A stretch of 64,000 bases of DNA from Microbacterium sp. JZ31 (GTDB lineage: Bacteria > Actinomycetota > Actinomycetes > Actinomycetales > Microbacteriaceae): the NCBI RefSeq assembly GCF_016805985.1, contig NZ_CP017661.1:2046001-2110000 (forward strand), given 5' to 3'. Below the pieces are notes generated by a model. It worked only from the letters and a program-made list of their open reading frames with translations. It was not told where the DNA came from and did no database searches. Shown here in pieces: positions 27,325-35,965 of the stretch (its first letter is position 1; each line of letters starts with the position of its first letter). A program made the position numbers and the translations under genes.

Positions 27325-27387
27325 TCGACGCACCGCTGATCGGCGCCCGCCGATCGGCATCGGCTGATCCTCGGATCGGTCGTCGTC

Positions 27388-27422
27388 GCCCGGGCGGGGA
27401 GCTTCGCACTCCCCGCCCGGGC
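27388..27422 (+). terminator. GC-rich hairpin between flagellin and fliD
   Basis: A perfect 14-bp stem (GCCCGGGCGGGGAG / CTCCCCGCCCGGGC) with a 7-nt loop lies 64 bp after the flagellin stop. There is no T-run, so it may be a leaky terminator or an mRNA 3' stabiliser that lets flagellin exceed fliD while still allowing read-through. No FliA-type promoter was found before fliD. Confidence 0.65.
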
Positions 27423-27460
27423 GCCCGTCCCGCATCACCCGCTCGACCCGGAAGGCCACC

Positions 27461-28840
27461 ATGGCGATCACCTTCGACGGCCTCGCGTCCGGCCTGAAGA
27501 CGGCCGAGATCATCGACGCGCTCATGGAGGTCCAGGCGATCCCGCGCACGCTCCTCAAGGCGAAGATCGACGACAAGGGCGTCGTCATCACGCAGCTGCA
27601 GAGCCTCAACACGGCGTTGCAGGGCCTGTTCACCGAGGCGGGCAAGGCCAAGGCCGCCGGCTCGCTGAGCGCCTTCACGGCCACCGCCTCCAGCGACGCC
27701 GTGCGCGTGAGCGCCGGACCGACCGCACAGCCGTCCGTGACCGACGTCGTCGTCGACCGCGTCGCGACCGCGCAGACGACCGTGACGGCCGCATACGCCT
27801 CCTGGCCCGACACGCCACCCGTCCTGACCATCGTGAACGCGGAGGGCGAGCGCGTCGAAGTCACCGCCGCGTCCGGGTCCATGGCCGACATCGCCCGTGC
27901 GATCGGGAACGCCGGCGCCGGGGTCTCCGCCAGTGCCGTGGCCGCCGGCAAGGACGCCGAGGGCAAGACCCTGTATCGCCTGCAGCTCACCGCCGCCGAG
28001 ACCGGCACGGCGGGGGCCTTCACGGTGTACCGCGGCGATGCGGACGCCGTCGACGCCGGCACGGCGATCGACCTGGCGAGCGAGCCGGGCGCCGCGACCG
28101 TGACGGCGGCCGCCGACGCCCAGGTGCGCCTGTGGGCCGGGACCGGCGCCGAGCAGGTCGTGACCTCCTCGTCCAACACCTTCACGGGCCTGCTGCCCGG
28201 CGTCGACGTCACGGTGACGAAGGCGTCCACGCAGCCCGTGACCGTCACGGTCGCCGCGGACACGGAAGCGCGCACGAAGATCGCGGGCGACTTCGTCGAC
28301 CGCATCGCCGCCATCCTGAGCGGCATCGACAAGGGCAGCAAGGCGACGATCGCGGACGGCGCCGGCGAGCAGACGACCCTCGGCGTCTTCACGGGCGACA
28401 GCACGGTGCGCGCGCTGCGTCGCGGACTCCAGGAGGCGGTGCAGCATCCGATCGACGGCGTCTCGCCCTCGTCGGTCGGCATCTCGGTCGACCGCTACGG
28501 CGTGCTGACCCTCGACAAGGAGAAGTTCGCCGAGGCTCTCGCCGACGATCCTGCGGCCGTCGAGGCCGTCTTCACGGGCGTCGCGGCCCGCGTCGAGGCC
28601 ACGACGAAGCAGTACTCCGACCGCTACGACGGCCTGCTCACGGCACGCATCACGGGTCAGCAGGACGAGGTGGGCTCCCTCGAGGACCAGATGGAGCGGT
28701 GGGACGTGCGTCTCGACCAGCGCCGCGCCACGCTGGAGCGCACCTACGCACGTCTCGAGACCATGCTCTCCCAGATGCAGTCACAGTCCGCATATCTCAC
28801 ATCCCAGCTCGCAGCGCTGCCCGGCCGAGAGGACAGCTGA
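27461..28840 (+). CDS. fliD: Flagellar filament capping protein FliD
   Basis: This is the filament cap and flagellin polymerisation chaperone (HAP2), 459 residues. The N-terminal domain begins MAITFDGLASGLKTAEIIDAL, characteristic of FliD. The C-terminal domain contains GVLTLDKEKFAEALADDPAA and the terminal coiled coil (LDQRRATLERTYARLETMLS). The central region is beta-rich. It is first in fliD-fliS-small protein, and its stop overlaps the fliS start as TGATG. Expression probably depends on read-through from the flagellin promoter or an unrecognised promoter. Confidence 0.94.
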   Translation: MAITFDGLASGLKTAEIIDALMEVQAIPRTLLKAKIDDKGVVITQLQSLNTALQGLFTEAGKAKAAGSLSAFTATASSDAVRVSAGPTAQPSVTDVVVDRVATAQTTVTAAYASWPDTPPVLTIVNAEGERVEVTAASGSMADIARAIGNAGAGVSASAVAAGKDAEGKTLYRLQLTAAETGTAGAFTVYRGDADAVDAGTAIDLASEPGAATVTAAADAQVRLWAGTGAEQVVTSSSNTFTGLLPGVDVTVTKASTQPVTVTVAADTEARTKIAGDFVDRIAAILSGIDKGSKATIADGAGEQTTLGVFTGDSTVRALRRGLQEAVQHPIDGVSPSSVGISVDRYGVLTLDKEKFAEALADDPAAVEAVFTGVAARVEATTKQYSDRYDGLLTARITGQQDEVGSLEDQMERWDVRLDQRRATLERTYARLETMLSQMQSQSAYLTSQLAALPGREDS

Positions 28841-29343
28841 TGACCGGATACGCCTTCCCTCCCTCGCCGTTCCCCGCCGCCCCGGCTGCAACCGGTGCCG
28901 TGCGCAGCGGCCAGAACGTCGCACAGCTCCGCGCGGCGCAGGCCCGCTATCAGGCGGACGCCGTCATGTCCGCCTCTCCCGAGCGGCTGCTGACGATGCT
29001 GTACGACCGCCTCGTCCTCGACCTCGAGCGCGGCGAGGCCGCCCAGCAGGCGGCCGACTGGGCCGAGGCGCGCACACAGCTGCAGCACGCGCAGGCCATC
29101 GTCGCCGAGCTCAACGCCTCGCTCGCCGACACGTGGGAGGGCAGTGCGGGCCTGCGGGGCGTCTATGCGTTCCTGACCTCGACCCTGATCGACGCGAACG
29201 TCTCCCGCGACCCGCAGCGCACGCGCGCGTGCCTCGACCTCGTCGCGCCGCTGCGCGACGCCTGGCACCAGGCGGCGCAGCAGGTCGGAAGCGCATCCGC
29301 CCCCGCCGTCGCGACGGCCTTCCCGGCGCAGGCGCATGCGTGA
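28840..29343 (+). CDS. fliS: Flagellin export chaperone FliS
   Basis: This four-helix chaperone binds the C-terminus of flagellin in the cytoplasm. The 167-residue protein has the FliS core YQADAVMSASPERLLTMLYD (residues about 37-56), with the SPERLLTMLYDRLVLDLE motif that identifies the family. A Pro/Ala-rich N-terminal extension of about 30 residues is longer than in Bacillus FliS. The ATG overlaps the fliD stop. Confidence 0.93.
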   Translation: MTGYAFPPSPFPAAPAATGAVRSGQNVAQLRAAQARYQADAVMSASPERLLTMLYDRLVLDLERGEAAQQAADWAEARTQLQHAQAIVAELNASLADTWEGSAGLRGVYAFLTSTLIDANVSRDPQRTRACLDLVAPLRDAWHQAAQQVGSASAPAVATAFPAQAHA

Positions 29344-29662
29344 CGACGCGGCGGCAACGCCTCAGGCGATGATCGCGACGCCGTCTCCCGCATCCGACGA
29401 GGCGGCCATCGCGGAGTGGACCGCGCTGCTCGACCGCTTCGAGCGCGACATCCACGACCCGTCGGCCGACGCCTGGCGGACGGCGTCCGCTCCCCTGCCG
29501 GTCGAGCTCGCGGGACGCGCCGAGACCGTTCTCGCGGCTCAGCGCGCGGCGACCGCGCGCCTCTCTCGCGAGCGGGACGAGGTCCTCGGCCAGCTGAGCG
29601 CCGTGCGCCGCGTCCCCTCGACGCCCGCGACCGCCGCCGCGTACATCGATCTCGACGGCTGA
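29336..29662 (+). CDS. Small helical protein after fliS, possible FliT-like chaperone
   Basis: This 108-residue protein overlaps fliS by 8 bp and ends the fliD-fliS unit. It is mainly helical (EAAIAEWTALLDRFERDI; VLAAQRAATARLSRERDEVLGQLSAV) without signal peptide or membrane segment. Sequence alone does not place it in a family. Its position matches fliT, the FliD chaperone, in many flagellar operons, so a FliT-like role is a reasonable inference but not proven. Confidence 0.72.
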   Translation: MRDDAAATPQAMIATPSPASDEAAIAEWTALLDRFERDIHDPSADAWRTASAPLPVELAGRAETVLAAQRAATARLSRERDEVLGQLSAVRRVPSTPATAAAYIDLDG

Positions 29663-29766
29663 CCGCCGCACAGCCGCCCACGCGATCACACGCGGTGAGG
29701 GGCGCCTGAACGGGTGGATGAGACGCCCGCGCGACACGCGCGAACCACTCAGCGGGACACCACGGC

Positions 29767-29793
29767 TAACGCATGGAGCGCGCCGGCCGATAG
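29767..29793 (+). promoter_or_regulatory. FliA (sigma-28) promoter of the flgB operon
   Basis: The sequence is TAAC (29767-29770), 16 bp, CCGATAG (29787-29793). It lies 75 bp before the flgB ATG and within the 206-bp gap after the fliS unit, so it starts the long basal-body operon flgB to flgE. Confidence 0.85.
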
Positions 29794-29868
29794 AGCCATG
29801 TGAGCACGGATCGCTCTCCCCCCAGGCCACGGATCGGCCGGATCGCACCATCGGAAGCCACGGATTCC

Positions 29869-30210
29869 ATGTTCGATTCAGTCAGCATCAGTGCGCTCAC
29901 GAGCGCCCTGGACGGACTCTCCCTGCGTCAGCGGGCGATCGCCGACAACATCGCGAACGTCAACACGCCGAACTACCGCGCCAAGCGCGTGCAGTTCGAG
30001 GATGCCCTCGCGGCGTCGGTCGCCGAGGGATCGGGCCGCGTGACGGCGACGAGCGCCGAGTCGCTCGAGCCGACACGGCTGGACGGCAACAACGTCAATC
30101 TCGACACCGAGACCCTCTCGAGCATCGACACGGTGCTGCGTTTCCAGTTCGCCTCGCAGGCGATCGGCGGCTCCTTCACCTCGGTGCGCACGGCCCTGAG
30201 GACCAGCTGA
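29869..30210 (+). CDS. flgB: Flagellar basal-body rod protein FlgB
   Basis: This proximal rod subunit has 113 residues. The N-terminus MFDSVSISALTSALDGLSLR is followed by the rod/hook signature RAIADNIANVNTPNYRAKRV. An upstream GTG at 29800 in the same frame would add 23 residues but coincides with the predicted transcription start, so ATG 29869 is chosen. It is the first gene of the basal-body operon, and its stop overlaps flgC (TGATG). Confidence 0.93.
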   Translation: MFDSVSISALTSALDGLSLRQRAIADNIANVNTPNYRAKRVQFEDALAASVAEGSGRVTATSAESLEPTRLDGNNVNLDTETLSSIDTVLRFQFASQAIGGSFTSVRTALRTS

Positions 30211-30602
30211 TGACCTTCGACGCGATCGGCATCGCCGGCACGGGCCTGACCGTGCATCGCAAGTGGCTCGACGCCCTGAGCGACAACATCGCCAACATCA
30301 ACACCGCCACGCCCACCGAGGGCGCCGCCTTCCAGGAGCGCTACGTCACGGTGCAGAACTCACCCGACTCCCCCGGCGTGTATGTGGCGGGCATCGAGCT
30401 GGGGGACGCGGAGGGACGCATGGTGCACGAGCCGGATCACCCGCTCGCGGACGAGGACGGCTACGTGCGCTACCCCGACATCGACCTGGGTGATCAGATG
30501 AGCCAGCTCATCCTCGCCCAGCGCGGTTACGAGGCGAACGCCGCCGTCGTCGACCGCGCCAAGACGACCTACGAGGCCGCCCTGCAGATCGGACGCAGCT
30601 GA
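30210..30602 (+). CDS. flgC: Flagellar basal-body rod protein FlgC
   Basis: This rod subunit has 130 residues. It contains the rod signature LDALSDNIANINTATPTEGA and the C-terminal helix DQMSQLILAQRGYEANAAVV that packs in the rod. It is coupled to flgB and fliE through one-base stop/start overlaps. Size and motifs are typical for FlgC. Confidence 0.94.
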   Translation: MTFDAIGIAGTGLTVHRKWLDALSDNIANINTATPTEGAAFQERYVTVQNSPDSPGVYVAGIELGDAEGRMVHEPDHPLADEDGYVRYPDIDLGDQMSQLILAQRGYEANAAVVDRAKTTYEAALQIGRS

Positions 30603-30907
30603 TGCCCATCCCCTCCCTCGACGCGATCGGTGCAGGCTCCGGCATCGCACCGGTGGCGCCCACGGCTCCGACACGACCGACCGGCGACACCGAGTTCGCG
30701 TCCGCCGTCACGGGCGCGGTCGACGAGCTGCAGCGCCTGCAGTCGACGTCCAACGAGCTGTCCGTCGCCGCGGTGACCGGTGACCTCACCGACATCCACT
30801 CCGCGATGATCGCCTCGAGCCGGGCGTCCGTCACGCTCGAGCTCGTGGCCGCCGTGCGCAACAAGGGCGTCGACGCGTTCAACGAGATCATGAGGATGCA
30901 GGCCTGA
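30602..30907 (+). CDS. fliE: Flagellar hook-basal body complex protein FliE
   Basis: This MS-ring/rod adaptor has 101 residues. The conserved C-terminal half (LTDIHSAMIASSRASVTLEL, VAAVRNKGVDAFNEIMRMQ) is diagnostic. The N-terminal 30 residues are Pro/Ala/Thr-rich. It overlaps flgC and fliF by single bases and sits in the usual flgB-flgC-fliE-fliF order. Confidence 0.94.
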   Translation: MPIPSLDAIGAGSGIAPVAPTAPTRPTGDTEFASAVTGAVDELQRLQSTSNELSVAAVTGDLTDIHSAMIASSRASVTLELVAAVRNKGVDAFNEIMRMQA

Positions 30908-32523
30908 TGCCCCAGGCGGTCACGAACGTCTTCCAGCGCCTGCGCCAGGCGGCGGGCGGCTTCACGCTGGCCCAGCGCACCATCGCGATCATCGGCGTGG
31001 CGGTGCTGGCACTCGGCGCCATCGCGCTCGGCACCTGGCTCGGCCGCCCCCAGCTCGCTCCCCTGTTCACCGGCCTCACGCCGGCGGACGCGAACGCCGT
31101 CGTCGAGCAGCTGCGCTCCTCCGGTGTGACGTACGAGCTCGCCGACGGCGGCGCGACCGTGATGGTGCCCCAGCAGGACGTGTACGACCAGCGCCTGGCG
31201 GCGGCCTCCGCCGGGCTGCCGAGCGACACGAGCGACGGGTACACGCTGCTCGACGACATGGGCGTGACGACGAGCGAGTTCCAGCAGTCCGTGACCTACA
31301 AGCGCGCGATCGAGGGCGAGCTCGCCCGCACGATCGAGTCGCTCGAGGGAGTGGGGGCCGCGTCCGTGCAGCTGGCCATCCCCGAGGAGAGCGTGTTCGT
31401 CTCGGAGACCGTGGATCCGACCGCCTCGGTGTTCGTCGAGACGCAGGGCACCTCGACGCTCGCCCCCCAGCAGGTCGAGGCGATCGTGCACCTCACGTCC
31501 GCGGCGATCAGCGGCATGAAGCCGGAGAACGTGGCCGTGATCGACCAGGCCGGCGAGACCCTCTCCGCCGTCGGCGTGGGGGCCACCGGCAGCACGGATC
31601 AGCAGGCCGGCGAGTACGAGACGCGTGTCGCGGGCAGCATCCAGGAGATGCTCGACCGGGTCGTGGGCGCGGGCAACGCCACCGTCACGGTGGCGGCAGA
31701 GATGACGAACGAGACCAGCGAGCGCGTCGACGAGACCTACACGACCCCGGACGAAGCGCTGCCGAGCAACGAGCAGACGAAGACCGAGTCGTACACGGGA
31801 GGCGCCGGCGGCACGGGCGTGCTGGGCCCCGACAACATCGCGGTGCCGAACGGCGATGCGGGCGGCACCTACGAGTCCACCGAGACCACGCGCAACAACG
31901 TCGTCAACAAGTCGACCGAGACGGTCGTGACGCCGCCCGGCGCGGTGCGCCGGCAGACCGTGTCCGTCGCGGTCGACGCGGATGCCGCGGCCGGCATGGA
32001 CGTGAACGCGCTGCAGGACCTGGTCGCGACCGCGGCGGGCGTCGAGGCGGCACGCGGCGACGAGGTGACGGTCGAGCTGATGGCGTTCAGCGACGCCGAC
32101 GCCCAGACGGCGCAGGAGGCGCTCGAGGCCGCGCGGCAGGCGGAGGAGGCCGAGCGCATGAACGACATCCTGCGCACCTCGCTCATCGCCGCCGCGATCG
32201 CGGTGCCGCTGCTCGCCGCCGTGATCATCTTCACCGTCCGCAGCCGCCGGCGCCGCGAGAACGAGGTCGCACCGCTCGAGCTCACGGCCGAGACGCTGCT
32301 GCTCACGCCGCAGCCGCCCGAGCCGCTGCCGGCCGCGCCCGCTCCGACCCCGATCGACTCGACGCCCACCGTGCCGCTCGAGGTCGAGCCGGACCCCGAG
32401 CCCGAGCCGGATCAGCTGGTGCTCGAGCGTCAGCGCGCCGAGCTGGAATCGCTCGCTCGCCGCGATCCGCAGAAGACCGCCGAGGTGCTGCGCAGCCTCA
32501 TGGCCGACAGGGTCGACGCGTGA
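30907..32523 (+). CDS. fliF: Flagellar MS-ring protein FliF
   Basis: FliF forms the membrane-embedded MS ring on which the export gate and the FliG switch assemble. The 538-residue protein has an N-terminal membrane helix (about residues 25-45), the ring-building motif region PLFTGLTPADANAVVEQL, and SVQLAIPEESVF. A second membrane helix (about 415-437, LIAAAIAVPLLAAVIIFTV) is followed by a C-terminal cytoplasmic tail that ends SLARRDPQKTAEVLRSLMAD, the FliG-binding segment. It overlaps fliG by 4 bp. Confidence 0.96.
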   Translation: MPQAVTNVFQRLRQAAGGFTLAQRTIAIIGVAVLALGAIALGTWLGRPQLAPLFTGLTPADANAVVEQLRSSGVTYELADGGATVMVPQQDVYDQRLAAASAGLPSDTSDGYTLLDDMGVTTSEFQQSVTYKRAIEGELARTIESLEGVGAASVQLAIPEESVFVSETVDPTASVFVETQGTSTLAPQQVEAIVHLTSAAISGMKPENVAVIDQAGETLSAVGVGATGSTDQQAGEYETRVAGSIQEMLDRVVGAGNATVTVAAEMTNETSERVDETYTTPDEALPSNEQTKTESYTGGAGGTGVLGPDNIAVPNGDAGGTYESTETTRNNVVNKSTETVVTPPGAVRRQTVSVAVDADAAAGMDVNALQDLVATAAGVEAARGDEVTVELMAFSDADAQTAQEALEAARQAEEAERMNDILRTSLIAAAIAVPLLAAVIIFTVRSRRRRENEVAPLELTAETLLLTPQPPEPLPAAPAPTPIDSTPTVPLEVEPDPEPEPDQLVLERQRAELESLARRDPQKTAEVLRSLMADRVDA

Positions 32524-33524
32524 GCACGCTGAGCGGGTCGCAGACGGCGGCCGTCGTGATCATGAACCTCGACCGGTCCCGTGCGGTCGAGGTGATGAAG
32601 CATCTGACGGAGGGCGAGGCCGAGGAGATCGCGGCGGAGATCATCCGGATGCGCCGGCTCGACACCGCCACGACGGCGCGCGCACTGCGCGACTTCCACC
32701 GCATCGCCTCCGGACGCATCGCGCCGGGACGCGGCGGTCGCGATGTCGCCGCCGGCCTGCTCGAGGCGTCGTTCGGGGCCGAGCGGGCCGCGGGCGTGCT
32801 CACGCGCGTGAGCTCGACCATGGCCGGCACGTCGCTCGACTTCCTCAACGCCGCCGACCCCGCCCAGCTCGCCACCCTGCTCGACGGCGAGCTGCCCCAG
32901 ACGATCGCGCTCGTGCTCGCGCACCTGCGCACGAACAACGCCGCCGAGGTGCTCGCGGCCCTTCCCGACCCGCTCCGCACGGACGTGGCGCAGTCGATCG
33001 CCACGATGGGCACGGCCACGCAGGAGGCGATCGCCGTGGTCGCCGAGACGCTGCGCACGCGCACGGGCGTGTTCGCGCTGCGCGAGTCGTCCGAGGCGGT
33101 GGGCGGCGTGCAGCCGCTGGTCGAGATCATCAACCGCTCGGATGCCGCCATCGAGAAGGCCCTGCTCGCGAGCCTGGAGGATCGGGACACCGCCCTGGCC
33201 GAGGACATCCGCTCTCGCATGGTGACGTTCGCCGACATCGTCAAGCTCGAGGACCGCGACGCCCAGCGGGTGCTGCGCGGCGTCGACATCCGCACGCTGG
33301 CGATGGCCCTCAAGGGCGTGAACCAGGCGATCGCCGAGGTCATCCGCAAGAACGTCTCCGAGCGCAACCGCGAGGTGCTGGACGACGAGATCCGGATCAT
33401 GGGGCCCGTCCGCATGTCCCAGATCGAGGAGGCGCGCGCCGAGATCGTGCGCACGATCCGCGCGCTGGCGAGCGAGGGCGAGATCACGGTGCACCGCACC
33501 GACGAGGACGAGTATGTCTACTGA
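32520..33524 (+). CDS. fliG: Flagellar motor switch protein FliG
   Basis: FliG is the rotor protein that transmits torque from MotA and binds FliF and FliM. The 334-residue protein starts at a GTG overlapping the fliF stop. It includes AAVVIMNLDRSRAVEVMKHL (N-domain) and EHPQ-like LPQTIALVLAHLRTNNAAEVL (middle domain). The C-domain charged ridge lies around FADIVKLEDRDAQRVLRGVD. Length and domains are standard. It overlaps fliH by 11 bp. Confidence 0.96.
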   Translation: MSTLSGSQTAAVVIMNLDRSRAVEVMKHLTEGEAEEIAAEIIRMRRLDTATTARALRDFHRIASGRIAPGRGGRDVAAGLLEASFGAERAAGVLTRVSSTMAGTSLDFLNAADPAQLATLLDGELPQTIALVLAHLRTNNAAEVLAALPDPLRTDVAQSIATMGTATQEAIAVVAETLRTRTGVFALRESSEAVGGVQPLVEIINRSDAAIEKALLASLEDRDTALAEDIRSRMVTFADIVKLEDRDAQRVLRGVDIRTLAMALKGVNQAIAEVIRKNVSERNREVLDDEIRIMGPVRMSQIEEARAEIVRTIRALASEGEITVHRTDEDEYVY

Positions 33525-34170
33525 GCCTCCCGCCTTCCCAGCGGGGACCGCAGCCCGGCAGCGGGCGTCCTCGCGCTTCACGCGGGCCGTGTTCCCCCGC
33601 ATCGCGGGGCGCAGCAGCGAGCTCGAGCGCGAGTTCGAGGCGGCTCGCGTGCGCGGCTACGCGGCGGGGCACGCCGAGGGCATGCGCGCCGCCGCCGAGG
33701 CCGCCGCACTGCTGCGCGAGGAGAGCGAGCGGGCGCGCGAGGACGCGCGCATCGCGGCCGAGCGTCGTGTCGCCCAGGCCCTGGTGGCGGTGGAGGCCGC
33801 GGCGCTGTCGCTCGCCGACCGCGAGCGGGAGCTCGCCGCGGCCGGACAGCGCTCCCTGGAGCGCCTCGCGATCGAGCTGGCGGAGGCGATCGTCGCGCGG
33901 GAGCTGGCCTCGGACGAGGCTTCGGCCCGCGCCACCGTGCGGAGGGTGCTCGCGCACGTCGATCCCGCCGAGGTGCGCGAGCTGAGGCTCAGCGCCGGCG
34001 ACCTCGAGACGCTGCGCGCGCTCGGCGCGACCCCCGACGGCGTGTTGCTCGCGGCTGACCCGCAGCTCGCGCCCGGCGACGCGATCGCGGTGCTTCCGGA
34101 CGGATCGGTCGACGCGCGCGTCGCGGCCGCGTTCGCGCGGGCGAGGGCCGCGCTGGAGGATCCGTCATGA
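33514..34170 (+). CDS. fliH: Flagellar assembly protein FliH
   Basis: This negative regulator and stator of the FliI export ATPase has 218 residues. A long charged coiled coil (residues about 35-115, rich in Ala/Glu/Arg) with AAGHAEGMRAAAEAA precedes a C-terminal V-type ATPase subunit E-like domain (LERLAIELAEAIVARELASD; LRLSAGDLETLRAL). The assignment rests on these features and on its place between fliG and fliI. It overlaps both neighbours. Confidence 0.9.
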   Translation: MSTEPPAFPAGTAARQRASSRFTRAVFPRIAGRSSELEREFEAARVRGYAAGHAEGMRAAAEAAALLREESERAREDARIAAERRVAQALVAVEAAALSLADRERELAAAGQRSLERLAIELAEAIVARELASDEASARATVRRVLAHVDPAEVRELRLSAGDLETLRALGATPDGVLLAADPQLAPGDAIAVLPDGSVDARVAAAFARARAALEDPS

Positions 34171-35459
34171 CGTGGGCGGCGGTGCTCGAGGCCGCGCGGC
34201 CCGAGCGGGTCGGCACCGTGACGCAGGTGCTGGGGCTGGGCGTGGAGGTGCGCGGCCTCGAGGCGGCCGTCGGCGACGTGCTGACCCTCGGCGACGGGCT
34301 GCCCGCCGAGGTCGTGGCCACTGCGCCGGACGGGCTGCGCTGCATGCCCCTCGGCGCCGTCGCCGGGCTCACGGCCGGAGCGCCGGCGCGCGAGGCGGGA
34401 GGACCGCTGCGCGTGCCGACCGGACGGGGGCTGCTCGGCCGGGTGCTCGACGGGCTCGGCCGCCCCATCGACGGCAGGGGGCCGGTCCTCGGGCCGCGCG
34501 TCGGGCTGGACAACGAGCCGCCGTCGGCCATGTCGCGCGCCCGCATCGACGTGCCGCTGTCGCTCGGCGTCCGCGCGATCGACGCGCTCAACACCGTGGG
34601 CCGCGGCCAGCGCATGGGCCTGTTCGCCGGCTCGGGAGTGGGCAAGTCGTCGCTCATGTCGATGATCGCCCGAGGCACGGACGCCGAGGTCAACGTCATC
34701 GCCCTGGTCGGCGAGCGCGGCCGCGAGGTGCGCGAGTTCCTCGAGGACGACCTCGGCGCGGAGGGCCTCGCCCGCTCCGTCGTGGTGGTCTCGACGTCCG
34801 ACCAGCCCGCCATGACGCGCCTGCGTGCCGCCTTCACCGCCACCCGCATCGCCGAGTCGTTCCGCGACGAGGGCGCGCACGCGATCCTGATGATGGACTC
34901 GCTCACGCGCGTGGCCATGGCGCAGCGTGAGATCGGCCTGTCGGCCGGCGAGCCGCCCGCGACCCGCGGCTACCCGCCCTCGACGTTCTCGGTGCTCGCG
35001 CGCCTGCTCGAGCGCGCGGGCACGGGCGCATCCGGCTCGGTGACGGGGCTGTACACGGTGCTGGTGGACGGCGACGACCACAACGAGCCGATCGCCGACG
35101 CCGCCCGCTCGATCCTCGACGGCCACCTCGTGCTCGACCGGGCCCTCGCCCTCACCGGGCACCATCCCGCGATCGACGTGCTCGGATCGGTCTCGCGCGT
35201 GGCCGGCAAGATCACGACCGACGATCAGCGCCGCCTTGCCACCGCGCTGCGGAGCGTACTGGCGGCACGCCGCGCGGCGAGCGACCTGCTCGACATCGGG
35301 GCGTACCAGCCCGGCGCGAATCAGCGGGTGGACGCCGCGGTCGCCCACGAGCGGGAGATCTTCGGCTTCCTCACCCAGTCGCTGCACGAGTCATGCCCCG
35401 CCCCCGAGGCGTGGCGCCGGCTCGCCCAGCTCGTCACCTCGTTCGGAGACATCTCATGA
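34167..35459 (+). CDS. fliI: Flagellum-specific ATP synthase FliI
   Basis: FliI is the ATPase of the flagellar type III export apparatus. The 430-residue protein has Walker A in GLFAGSGVGKSSLM (about residue 155), the family motif GERGREVREFLEDDL, Walker B in HAILMMDSLTRVAMAQREIG, and the ATP-synthase beta signature GEPPATRGYPPSTFSVLARLL. The C-terminal domain continues to TSFGDIS. It overlaps fliH and fliJ by 4 bp each. Confidence 0.97.
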   Translation: MTWAAVLEAARPERVGTVTQVLGLGVEVRGLEAAVGDVLTLGDGLPAEVVATAPDGLRCMPLGAVAGLTAGAPAREAGGPLRVPTGRGLLGRVLDGLGRPIDGRGPVLGPRVGLDNEPPSAMSRARIDVPLSLGVRAIDALNTVGRGQRMGLFAGSGVGKSSLMSMIARGTDAEVNVIALVGERGREVREFLEDDLGAEGLARSVVVVSTSDQPAMTRLRAAFTATRIAESFRDEGAHAILMMDSLTRVAMAQREIGLSAGEPPATRGYPPSTFSVLARLLERAGTGASGSVTGLYTVLVDGDDHNEPIADAARSILDGHLVLDRALALTGHHPAIDVLGSVSRVAGKITTDDQRRLATALRSVLAARRAASDLLDIGAYQPGANQRVDAAVAHEREIFGFLTQSLHESCPAPEAWRRLAQLVTSFGDIS

Positions 35460-35965
35460 GCAGCTTCTCCCTGGCAGGACTGCTGCGCCTGCGCGGCGTG
35501 CAGGAGCGCGCCGCGGCCGAGCGCCTCTCGCGCGCGCAGGTCGCCGCGCGGCAGAGCGAGGCGCGCGAGCGCCACACGCGCGCGGCGCTCGCCGGCACGG
35601 GCGATGACGCGGTGGACGTGCGCACCCTCGCCGCGATCGCGGCCGCCCGTGCCGCGGCGCGCAGCCGGCTCGCCGACCTGTCAGCGCTGACCGAGGCGCA
35701 GCGGGGAGCCGTCGAGGAGGCTCAGCGGGAGCACGCCGAGGCCAAGCGCCGTGCGCGCGGCCTGGAGAAGCTCGAGGCCGCCCACGTGGCGCGCGAGCGC
35801 ACCCGCCTGCTGCAGGCCGAGCAGGCCGTACTCGACGAGATCGCGCAGACCCGCGCGATGCCGGACCGTCCCGGCGCGCGTGCCGGCACGGCGGTGTCAG
35901 ACCGCGCGCGCCCCGGCACCGCCCGGTGGATCGCATCCGAGTCCCCGAAGGAGGGAGCCGCATGA
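35456..35965 (+). CDS. fliJ: Flagellar export protein FliJ
   Basis: FliJ is the central-stalk-like component of the export ATPase complex. This 169-residue protein is almost entirely an antiparallel coiled coil rich in Ala, Arg and Glu (for example SFSLAGLLRLRGVQERAAAE at the N-terminus), with a disordered Pro/Arg tail. FliJ sequences diverge strongly, so the call depends mainly on coiled-coil character, size and the position directly after fliI. It overlaps both neighbours by 4 bp. Confidence 0.87.
   Translation: MSSFSLAGLLRLRGVQERAAAERLSRAQVAARQSEARERHTRAALAGTGDDAVDVRTLAAIAAARAAARSRLADLSALTEAQRGAVEEAQREHAEAKRRARGLEKLEAAHVARERTRLLQAEQAVLDEIAQTRAMPDRPGARAGTAVSDRARPGTARWIASESPKEGAA

Noticed and set aside
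29800..29868. GTG start at 29800 for flgB
   Set aside because: It coincides with the predicted transcription start of the FliA promoter, and the added 23 residues are not typical of FlgB.
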